Shown piece by piece: positions 34,281-44,383 of a DNA stretch of 64,000 nt (positions are counted from its first letter, which is position 1; the number at the start of each line of letters is the position of its first letter). The notes under the pieces were generated by a model that was given only the letters and a program-made list of their open reading frames with translations, was not told the DNA's origin and ran no database searches. The stretch is from Fallopia convolvulus (Eukaryota; Streptophyta; Magnoliopsida; Caryophyllales; Polygonaceae), in the NCBI GenBank assembly GCA_964016875.1, contig OZ024735.1, positions 15,305,434-15,369,433 of the forward strand. The letters are read 5' to 3'. A program made the position numbers and the translations under genes.

Positions 34281-35767
34281 TGATGTTCGTGTTTTTAGTA
34301 TAGTTTTTAGCAGGTTTTCTTTGTTTATTAGGTTTAGTTTTGATAAGTTTAGGTTTAGTTTAGTGTGTTTTTGGATAGTTTTGCATATTTTCATAGAAAG
34401 TATGGAAGCTACTCTATTTTGTGTATTTTGTAGGTTTTAGCAAGGAAAAGTGCTATATGGAGCTGAATTTGGAGTGCTACAGTGAAAGACGGAGGAATAC
34501 AAGTATGGAGAAGTCAGAGTCCAAGTTTCACAAGATAAAGTGTGGAAGAAACCAAGCCCAGGCTCGTTAACGAGGCTGTGAGGGCTCGTTAACGAGGCCA
34601 CGTGATAGAAATTTCGAGGGTTGACTTTGTAACTCACCGATCCTGTGCGGGAAATTCTTTCCGTGTCGGTAGAGTATCTTTTTATGATTTTTTAGGGTTA
34701 TTCTATTATGTATTTTAGGTCTTGTTATCTTTCTAGATTTTATTTCTATCTTTTTAGGATTTTATTTCTATCTTTTAGGAAAGTTTTTATCTTCTAGCCT
34801 TATTAGTTTTTAGCCTTTTTAGTAAAAATAGCCCTCTTATTTAGCCTAGAAGGGAGACGAGGCAGAGAAGCAAGTGGTAGAGAGAAGAGGAAGGGCCGAG
34901 ATAGAGAGAGAAGATCGGAGTCGAGATTGAGAGCTCGGTGGACGAGAGTTACCGGGGTCGTTAGTCAGTATTTCGGTTCGGTATTTGCATATTTTCGGTT
35001 TCTTTTGATTTTCTGTAAGACAATATTTTGTTATTAATTTGAGTAGTAATTTGTTTTCAATGATTTCTTTTATTGAATTTATTTGTTTCGTAGTTATGAT
35101 TAGTGAGTAGTCTTCTTTTCTAGGATCGGGGTTAAGCCCGTCATAGTTGAGCATGTTGATGAGTGAGATTGTGTGTTGAATGCCTTTTATCTATTATTGA
35201 GATTGTTTGTTGTGTTTATACCAAGATGAAAGTTGAGGTAATTTGAGTTTTTAACTTGATTGAAAGAGAAAGTTAGTAACTTGAAGGTTGATGTTGTTTG
35301 AATACGAAAGTTTCAAGCTTTAGATCCAAAACAAGCAATTGGGTGAATTGGGTTACGAAAGTAGGTTAATTTACTTAATAATCAATGAAAGTTGATGAAT
35401 CTATCTGTTTAAAGGCATGATCTATTCTTCTTACGAGTTTATATGCTTGGCTATGTTGTGGTGTCCCTAGTCCTAGATCTTTGCTTTTATTTGAATTATC
35501 TTAAGTAAATTTCGTTGCTGAGTTAGTTGGCTCGGTACCGAACTTATTTAGGTCGTTAGATTAAGTTTTTTGTGTATTGTGGTTCGTTAACGACCCTGAC
35601 AACGTCGTTAACGAGGCTGCTTGTGAGTGTTTTTGTTTGATTTCGTTTGCTTTTTAGTAGTTGATAAACAAACAACCTTGCTTCCTGTGGAACGATCCTG
35701 ACTCTGCTATACTCAGCGGGGTCTTGACTTATAAATTTATTTGTTGTCAAGAAACCCTATCTCAACA
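34281..35767 (+). repeat. Athila-like 3' LTR
   Basis: 1487 bases. Palindromes at 34563-34574 and 34585-34596 are unchanged. The TATA box is altered (TAAAAATA near 34822-34829). The second palindrome pair near 35584-35615 is closer to perfect than in the 5' LTR (CGTTAACGACC instead of CATTAACGACC). Confidence 0.93.
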
Positions 35768-36698
35768 GCGGCTCAGGTGGGGTGGCCCAAGGTGGTGGCC
35801 CGGGTGAAGAACTAGGGTTTTTAATGGAGTTTTGAAGGAAAAATCAGCAATTAAAATTGCCTCTCTTAGGCTGAATTTTGAAGATTGAAGTGAGTAATTT
35901 GCTAGAAAGGAAGAGAAGAAGTTGTGTGTGAGTTTATAATGAATTTTTCAGCCTTTAAATAGACAAAGTAGAGGCCCTCCTTGATCCACCACTGTTGGTT
36001 TTGACCATTGTAGGAGAAGAAGGAAGAGAGGGATTGGGGGATTTGTGTTTCTTCATTGATGACATGGGATGATGATAGATTTGGTGAGTCTTTTGAAGCA
36101 ACAATGGCAATTGGGAGGAAGGAGAAGGCATGGATTGATTGTACGTCAATCAGACTAAACATGTCTGATGTCTCAATTTGGAAGAACAAGAAAAGAAGGA
36201 GATAAAAGAAATAAAATTCCTATTTGGGTAGATAAGTTACATTAGCCCTGCGGGTTTGAGTGGGTGTGAGCATTGGAAGGGTGCAAGAGGTCTCGGGTCC
36301 GAGTCTCGGCTCTTGACCCTTTTTATTTTGCCTTGTTTCATATTTTTGCCTCCTTGTAATTATTACAGTAATTATAAATTCGAAATTAATATGATTTATA
36401 TTTGTTTCAAATTTTATTTTTCATTTTAATGATCCTTTCTAATATTTTTATAATTCATTAAGAAAATTATAAAAATATTTAAACTCTCTATTTAAGAGAA
36501 AAAATATTTAAATGCATACTAGATTTGCTTAATATATTTAATTAAATTCTTACTTGCTATTGTAGTAAATTTTTATAACCTTTTATAATATAATATGAAA
36601 TTATAAAGATTATTAAATTCTCTATTTTAGGGAGAAAAAAAATATGGGAATAAATACCCGTTTTATTATATTTAGAATTTAGCGGGTATTACAGACAT

Positions 36699-39505
36699 CG
36701 AGTTGTTCTAACTCAAGATCACCATGAGTACAATGCTCAAAAGCACCCGAATAGAAGTATGTTTTACCACCGGAGAAAAGATCTCATTGTAATCCATACC
36801 TTCTTTTTGTGCAAAACCCTTTGCCACTAATCTTGCCTTGTATCTTATACCACCGAGCTTAGATGCATCTGCTTTTCTCTTATACTCCCACTTACAAGCA
36901 AGAGCAGCCTTTCCTTTAGGCAATGGGACTACCTCCGATGTCTTGTTCTTATGAAGAAATTCCTTCTCTTCCTCCATAGCGACCAACCATCTCTCTCTAT
37001 CAATATCTTTGATAGCTTGTTTGAAGGTGAGTGGCTCATCATCCTCCACCGAGAGTGCATATTCAACTAAGTTTAACTACCCATACTTTTTTAGAGGCTC
37101 ATCAAACCCATTCCTCTGAACTGGTTTATAAACCCGCCTTAGCCTAGTGGAAGACATGGTCACTTGTTGTTGTTGTTATAGTACTTGTGCATTTTGCTGC
37201 TGAGCCTCCTAGTGTTCAAACTCATCATCTTCTTGACAATATGTGTCACGATGAGATTTGTCTTCATCATGACTAGAATATGGTTGGTCCTCAGATTCTT
37301 CTGTCTCAACTACTTGCGATATTAACTTTGCAACATCACCACCTTTGGGACCCTCAGCTTTTGATAAAGTTTACATGGGGTTCTCATCAAAAGTAACATA
37401 CTTGCTGATTACAAACATAGAATCTTCTAAACACGAAAGATGATAGCCCTTGACTCCTCTTGTATATCCTAAGAAAATTTCCTTCTTAGCCCTATTATCA
37501 AGCTTGTTATCTTTGACATGATAATAAGTGATGCATCCAAACACTCTAAGTCTTCCATAATCTGCATGGTCTCCTGACCATACCCTAAAAGGAGTATCTC
37601 CATCCAATGTTGAATGTGGAGATCGGTTCACAATATAAGAAGCTATGGCAACCGACTTTGCCCACCATTCACGACCCAACCTTGAATTGGAGCGCATACA
37701 TCTAGCCTTCTCAATTATTGTACGGTTCGGTCTTTCTACAACTCCATTCTGTTGTGGTGTGTCTCTAACTGTCCAATGTCGCCTTCTTCATCACAAAACT
37801 TCCTAAAAGCACCATATGTGTACTCTGTACCATTATCAAACCTTAGTGTTTTCAACTTCCTATATGTTCTGTTCTCAACCATTGCTTTCTATTTTAAAAC
37901 GTCTTAAATACCTCATTCTTAAGCTTAAGGAAATACACCCAAGTATATCAAGAGTAATCGTCTAACAACGAGACAAAGTACCTGGAACCACTTTTTGAAA
38001 AAACTTTAGTCGGACCTTAAACATCTGTATGCACATAGTCTAATATTCCTCTGCTTTTGTGGTTGCTTATTGAGAATGTAACCATGTGTGATTTTCCATA
38101 CACACAATGTTTGCAAGAACTCCATGCAAGGCTTCTTCATGTTTTTCAACAACCCTTTCCTACCAAGCAAATTTAGAGCCTTTTTTGACATATGACCAAG
38201 ACGCATATGCCAAAGCCTAGTATACTCTGTTGGGTCCCTCTTATTTAACCGCTACATCTCTTGTCACTGTATTTCCAACAAGCTGATACAAGTTTCTTTG
38301 ACAAATTCCCTTCATTATCAACTAAGAACTTCTAAAAACTTTTAGAATCCCGTTCTCACCAATTAGCTTACAACCTCCTGATTCTAATGAGCCTAGAGAA
38401 ATCAAATTCTTTCTCAACTCAGGGACGTGCCTTACATCCATTAATGTTCTAATAATTCCATCATGCATCTTGATCTTGATTGTACCAATGCTGACCGTCT
38501 TACAACCATGGTTGTTACCCATCAAAATGGTTCCACCATCCAAGGCTTTGTAGAAGTGAACCACATCCTGTTTGAGCTCATATGATAGGAGCATCCAGTA
38601 TCTAGAATCCGAGTACTTGAATTTTCAGATGCTTTGTTATTGACAAAATAGCATTCTACGTCCCAATCATCAAAGGCGATGCTAGCTTCGTGCTTGTCAT
38701 TTTGATTTCCCTTATTCTTTTTGTATTTGTTCTTCCCTTGTATCCTCTTATTCAGACAATCCTTCTTCCAATGCCCAAGCTCACTACACTTGTAACAACG
38801 AGTTTTTGTTTTAGGTATAAATTTTGATCTAGACTTTTCCTTCTTGCTATTTCCTCTCTCATTACTCCGTCCTCTTGCAAACAAACCTTGTGCTTGTTCA
38901 TTGTTCACACTGGTCATAATATTGGTCGCCATATTTCGTACATCATCTGCTAGAAGCGTCGTTCTAGTTTCATCCATAGTCAGTGTCTCGTCAATAAGTA
39001 TCAATGTTTGAACAAGATTCTCGTATGATTTCGACAAAAAAAAAGCAACAACATAAAAGCTTGATCTTCGTACTCAACCTTCACATCAATATCCTTCAAA
39101 TTTGAAATTATCCAATCAAATTTGTTGATATGATCACGGAGTGAAATTCCATCCTCCATCTTGCAAGTATATAATGAGATAAATTTGATTTGTTAGAGTC
39201 TTCGTCATGAAGATTGCATCCAACTTTGTCCACACACCTGACGCAATTTCCTCGTGATCCACCATAAATGCGACATCTCTCTCAAGACATAAGATTATGG
39301 AGGAAAATGATTTTATATCGAGATCATCCCAATTATTATCCTTAATATCTACAAGTTTCTTAGCCTTACTCATCAACGCCTTGTGCACTTTTGAGATATA
39401 AACAGATTTTTCATCTGCACCCTCCAATAGGTGAAATCATTCTTCCCATTGAACTTCTCAATCTCATACTTTCCAACTTTAATAATTTACGCTACTAGAA
39501 GCCAT
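36699..39505 (-). pseudogene. copia 1 gag, protease, integrase, RT N-terminus
   Basis: N-terminal two thirds of copia 1, read from ATG at 39505 toward 36699. Visible parts: gag N-terminus (39427-39134), gag zinc knuckle CYKCSELGHWKKDC (about 38800), protease motif ILDTGCSYHMS (about 38610), pre-integrase WHMRLGHMSKKALN region (about 38206), integrase core remnant (about 37700-38000) and integrase C-terminal part (GREWWAKSVAIASYIVNRSP...VFGCITYYHVKD, 37697-37371). The RT N-terminal block follows ([20 protein letters not shown], then [15 protein letters not shown], 37049-36708). A single-base change of length right after the start (MASSSVNY-stop) and several further shifts and stops make it dead. 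It continues at 1736 on the far side of LTR-A1. Confidence 0.88.
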
Positions 39506-39561
39506 TGATTTCAAAATTGGACATTCAATGCCTTAGACTTTTATTTGGCTCTTATACTAAT

Positions 39562-39999
39562 TGTTGAGAAGTCGTGGAACCATCAACTAATAGAGAATAG
39601 TTAAGATGGTATGAACACAAAAGATTTAACGAGGTTGGACAAATTGTCTACGTGCTCGGGGTGATATGTTTCTTTATATGAAGAGAAAAAACCCGACAAC
39701 TTGTACAAGCCACAAGTTTGCCGTACAAAAGAATATATCCTTACAAAGAAAATAAACCTTTTTTGTATTTCTCTCTTTTCTTTTGCAAGATGAAATCCCT
39801 TTTTCTTTCTCGTGTTTTCTTTTTTCTTTGGTTTTTAGAAGATGATTAAATTCTTCTTTCTTTGTTTGTTTATATAGGAGATAGCAAAATAAAAAACTAG
39901 ACATATCTATTTTCCAATTGATTCCATTCACCATTGAATTCTCCTCTTTTCTCTCTTCTAATTTAGTATATGTCTCATCAAAAAAATAGCATGCTTACA
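39562..39999 (-). repeat. copia 1 5' LTR
   Basis: Minus-sense LTR, TGTAAGCATG...TTCTCAACA. A TATA box (CTATATAAAC, near 39869-39878) lies in the expected place. A degenerate initiator-Met primer site (TAGTATAAGAGCCA) lies just inside at about 39547-39560. The inner end is clear; the outer end is inferred from the TGTAAGC start shared with position 325. Confidence 0.6.
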
Positions 40000-41268
40000 T
40001 AACCATATATGGACGTTTTTTGGAAACGGGGGACTGTATTAGGATCGTAGGATTTGGGGTAATTAGTGGTTAGGATTTAATGACTACGATAGCTAATATG
40101 GACATTTTTTAGAAAAAACAATCCTTGAATTAATTTAATTAGGAAAAAAATAAAAAAAACCACCCCATATGCGAGATTTAAGGGATACAGATATGGAAAA
40201 AACAATTCCTTTCAATATTCAGCATATCTACACTCCATTGATGCATGTTCTTGAAGCTTGTTCTAGCTGACCTTTACCAGAGACGATTAATCACCCCGTA
40301 TTCAGAAATTTAACCAGTCGAGGGCACATAAATTCGATAATGCAAACTAATTAATCACAATTCAAATTGTTTATGACAATATGCCTTTAGCATATTTGTT
40401 AAGCATATTTGATAATTTATTAATTTGTTTATGACAATATGCCTTTAGCATATCTATTTTCCGAATCTGATAATTTGTTAAGCATATTTGAGTACATTTA
40501 CTAGTATATTCAAACTTTAAACATGTGTATTCAGTAACTTTACCACATAAGTATACCAACATCATATTTGATGATTTGTCACGCATATTCGTGTAAGTAT
40601 ATTAGTATATTTGAAATTTAAACCCCCAGATTCAGTCAAATTATTACAATATTGGAACAACATCATATTTGATAATTTGTCACGCATATTCGAGTACATA
40701 CACAAGTTTGTTCAAAATTTAAACTCGCATATTCAGTCAAATTTACCACATCATTATAACAACATCCTATTCGATGATTTCTCCCGCATATTCGAAGAAC
40801 GCCACGATAATATTTCCAACTTTTAGCAGGCCAATTTCTTCTTTTTTCTGGTCGAGATAGTAGTAAGCCAATTTCAACGCGATTTGATAATTCAGTACAC
40901 ATTGTCGTCTTCTCAATTTCAACATAATGGCTGACTCGACTTCTTTGACATCTCCAACAATGCTGGCTTATTCTCTGGCAATACCTGTGATGAAGATGAT
41001 TTTTTGGGCATATCTTGTTGAGACGGTTTCTTAGATCTGAACGGAATCGACGGAGTAGATCCCATAGGTTGTATTTCCGGCGAAATCTAACCAGAAACGA
41101 TTTCTGGTTTGAGAAAAAGGATAAATTAAAGGTGCAAAAATCAAAATCGAAAGTAGTGCCGAATTCTATAATAGAAACTTATCGATTTCTTCAAGATAAT
41201 TTTGGATGAAAGATCGATTGAGCTTTTAAATTGAGAAGACGACCGAGATGCATTTCGTGAGCGGGAGA
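40000..41268. other. Flank Y, copy 1
   Basis: DNA shared with 47299-48130 plus 57612-58634. It contains 101-bp tandem repeats (40469-40800) and, on the minus strand, a 48-codon open stretch (41065-40919) starting MGSTPSIPFRSKKPS, rich in Lys/Ser, of unknown origin. It ends abruptly at about 41268, where copia 2 RT sequence begins. Confidence 0.55.
40469..40800. repeat. 101-bp tandem repeat, copy 1
   Basis: Units start at 40469, 40570, 40671 and 40773 (GATRATTTGTYA...), the last one partial. The same array, with 99-101 bp units, is at 57801-58120. Confidence 0.85.
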
Positions 41269-41504
41269 GATTTCTTTTATACACCCACTTAAAACCAATA
41301 GCAGTCTTTCCTTTAGGCAATGGGACTACCTCCCATGTCTTGTTCTTATCAAGAAATTCCATCTCTTCCTCCATAGTGACCAACCATCTCTCTATCTATC
41401 AATATCTTTGATAGCTTGTTTGGAGGTGAGTGGCTCATCATCCTCCATCGAGAGTGCATATTCAACTAAGTTTAATTGCCTATAGTGTTTTAGAGGATCA
41501 TCAA

Positions 41505-44383
41505 TGTAATATCCGTGGTTTTTATGGATATTTTTTGAAATTTTCCGGGCATCTTTCCAAGACCCTGTTCAATCAATCTCGTTACCAATACGATCGAATT
41601 AATGGAAATTGTTCCTAGAAAATTCAGGGTGACAGAATAAAATCATTGGAGATGATTTTATTCACCTATATAATTTTTGAGACCACTTTCATGAAAGAAG
41701 TATCATGATCGGGTGAGATCCGCATAATTAATTATATACCCGTTAAGGTTATACTCTGAAACGGAAGCCTTTAAATTAAAAAGTAGCAAGATAAAATCAT
41801 CTGAGTTGATTATTAGTCTACATAATTTTTAGGATCGTTTCTATAAAAGAAGTATTATAATCTGGAGTATATAATTTTACCCCCCAAACACAAGTTCTGA
41901 TTTAATACCGGTGTAATATTCCTACCGATTTCCGCTAATGTCTATCTGTTTTTAGACTTGCATGTTAAGTTAACCAATTCAACTGGGTAAGTTTAATTCA
42001 ATGTACATGTGCAACTTGCACTCTTTTACATCATTTCACCTTCTCTACGTGTCTACATATATGTTTACCCATTTACATCTGTTCAAAAATCAAGGATTTC
42101 AAAAAAAACGCTCCCATGGGAGCCGGCCCTAATGAATCAGCTTCTTGCCCATTCCCGCCGCCATCAAAACCCTAGCTTAGCCCCTGTGATTTAGCCATTC
42201 CGCCTCTCTCTTTTTCGATTCATCCATGTAAATCCATTCGTTTTGCTTACTTTCCCTTTCAAATTTGTTGGATTGTGAGATCCTTGTCTTAATCCAAAAC
42301 CTTAAACCTTCCTTTGAACTTTTTGGAATGGATAGTTTCCGGCCTTTCGAAGAAGATTTGAAGTCTTCTAGATCTATCTTTGTTGGTTGTTGGTTATTTT
42401 CCATTTCTCCTGATCCTTGTGACCATGTTAATCTCTGGTGGATTTTGATCTCTTTATTTGAGATCTGGATTTTGAAGAAGCTCTCTGTTGATTTCTATAT
42501 GGACGAGTTGTTGGTAGCGGTCGTTGGTGTCGAGATCTTTGGATTTCGTTGTTCTTCGACGATTTGAAGATTTGAAGATCTGAAGTTTTGAAGTTTTGAA
42601 GATTTGAAGCTTTAAAATTTGTTTTCCCTAGGTTTGGTTTGTTGTTGTTGTTTCAAGATCATCATCTAGTAGATGGTGATTTAGGCTAGCCTTTGCTGGT
42701 AGCCTAGTTTTTGCCATGGTTGTTGTTGTTGCAATAACTTATCAAAAAAATCAAGGATTTCTTTTGTATATAATATATGTAGATGGAGGAAGAGAATTTG
42801 GACACTCTCAGCCACCTCCGCTCCACTATATATACATATGAACATGTGATTATTTCTGGAGGGGTTCAAAAACTTATTTGAGAGTACCTTTCTTAGATAA
42901 AAAGAAAAGAGTTAGTTGGTCCCACTCCTCCATTTCTCGTTCAATTTCTTCCTTCCTCTGTTCCAGACCTCTTTTCCACCTCTGTTCAAACTCCTTTCAT
43001 AATATATCTTCTAAATTACCTTCGTTCATAATACTAGCACCACCGGCTTATCTTCTCTAGCTCTTCTTGCTCAAATCAACCTCGTCGTTTAAGAAAGCTT
43101 TAAAGAGTTCCACTTCGGACTATTACCTTGATCGATTTTAGGTCCGCTTTTTGAGGCAAGTGGACGGTTCTCTCTTACCCATTTTATTAAACGTGAATTT
43201 CCATTTCCGTTTATATCTCTTAATTATTGGGATTACTTGTTTGCTAAATAACCGGAATTAGGTTTATTTATTGCTTAGATTTAATGATTGTTTGTTACTT
43301 CATATTATTATTCGTATTGTTAGTGCTATTTAGGTCCGTTGATTATGCACTTATGTGATTGGAGATTCTCCTTTGATATCTCTTTGTTGTGGAAAAAATT
43401 TAGAACAGGGATGCGGGTTTTGACTCGCAAATCTCTTTTTAATATACGTATTATGTGTACAAAGTAGTGACGCACATGTGCCTACTGTTCTCCTTAATAC
43501 CTCGGGTCATGACTCTACCTGCTCTATCGATAAGAGGGGTGTTTGCACTCTATCTAAGTGCACTAATATACGAGGTCCGAAATATGGTCCTTCGTATCCC
43601 GGCTATTTGCGAGCCAACTTAAAAGTCTTTAACTGAAGTGAATAGTTTTATGACTTATGAGAAGATAAAGTCCCCAATGCACTATAATTAAATGAACTTA
43701 GTTGTGGTCCGGATAAGAGCCGGATGTTTTTTTACTAATGTATGTGTGGTAATATAGTTCCCAACAAATCTCATAAATTTCGTAGGAGCCACATACTTGG
43801 TGTCCTATCTTAATTTTGAATTCTATTATTTATTTAAACTTCTTTCTGAAAATGCTAGTTGTTGGATCATCGACCGACTGTTATTCGGATTTCAATGCCA
43901 CGTGTCTAGTCTTTTCATGAGAACCAAGCCCTATTCTTTCACTTGCTTGGTCTTTTGGAAGACTAATACCCTTGTTTCTTCCCGGTTTCATCCGTCTGGT
44001 ATTTTTGTCTTCTATGGAAATATCAGGTTTTAGGAAGAAGACTGAAGAAGTTCAAGCTTTAAGACAACGGAAGACTTGAAAGGAAAGAATGTTGAGAAAG
44101 GAAAGAAGAAAGAAAGGAAGATTTGGGAGACATGTTGTCCTTACACACACGTTTCCAGGATTTTGAAAGTAATTCCAAAAACAACGATTCTTGTTTTATG
44201 TATTCCGCTGTAAACTCTTGTAACCTTGTTTATGAATATAAGACAATCTTTTTTATCACATTATGTTTTTTAAACGTGTCTTTATTCATTTACGGTCACT
44301 TAAGCCTCAACGACCTTGGACGGAACGTTTGAGTCCGCCAGCGGTAGCATCCCATTATATGTTTATAAAATGGGGGTGTTACA
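41505..44383 (+). mobile_element. Solo LTR related to LTR-A, in copia 2
   Basis: TGTAATATCCGTGG...GGGGGTGTTACA, 2879 bases, 5-bp duplication ATCAA (41500-41504 and 44384-44388). The empty site is readable in copia 1 near 37100. A TATA-like CTATATATAC lies at 42826-42835. The ends resemble LTR-A, but the interior is largely different, so it is a related family. It contains a non-LTR insertion (42101-42745). Confidence 0.9.
42101..42745 (+). mobile_element. Non-LTR retroposon insertion (LINE/SINE-like)
   Basis: Flanked by a 16-bp direct repeat AAAAATCAAGGATTTC (42085-42100 and 42746-42761). It ends in (GTT)n, then GCAATAACTTATC and a short A-run, as many plant LINE/SINE 3' ends do. No RT or endonuclease is visible; no Pol III boxes noticed. 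A 5'-truncated LINE or a retroposed transcript are both possible. Confidence 0.65.

Larger units (their letters stand above)
25357..35767 (+). mobile_element. Athila-like gypsy element lacking RT/RH/INT
   Basis: LTRs at 25357-26842 and 34281-35767 (TGATGTTCGTG...CTATCTCAACA) with 5-bp duplication GCGGC (25352-25356 and 35768-35772). By eye I see about 25-30 differences in 1486 bases, so the insertion is fairly recent. A primer site TGGCGTCGTTGCCGGGGA (26846-26863) resembles the tRNA-Asp type used by Athila/Tat elements. In order it carries gag with a zinc knuckle, protease, a hairpin, a leader with splice signals, a second ORF in the env-like position, a central polypurine tract, a 1.5-kb non-coding tail, a 3' polypurine tract and the LTR. 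All of RT, RNase H and integrase are missing, so it would need enzymes in trans. Confidence 0.92.
1742..36693 (-). mobile_element. LTR-A1, antisense solo LTR split by four insertions
   Basis: A TGTAACACCC...GGGTATTACA unit is flanked by the 5-bp duplication GACAT (1737-1741 and 36694-36698) inside the copia RT gene. Its own sequence survives as segments 1742-3337, about 21353-22208, 24355-24435, 25031-25351 and 35773-36693. Together these parallel one LTR of the copy at 14227-17361, read in reverse complement, and no internal retrotransposon region lies between them, so it is a solo LTR. The LTR sense strand is minus. Between its segments lie the MULE, element B1, a hAT MITE and the Athila-like element. 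Its own length is about 3.8 kb against 3.1 kb for the other copy; the middle is AT-rich and poorly alignable. TGTAAYRYCC ends are typical of Del/Tekay gypsy LTRs, but the lineage is an inference. Confidence 0.85.

Noticed and set aside
42265..42567. 100-codon frame in the retroposon insertion
   Set aside because: No domain, hydrophobic low-information sequence, flanked by retroposon signatures; not supported as a gene.
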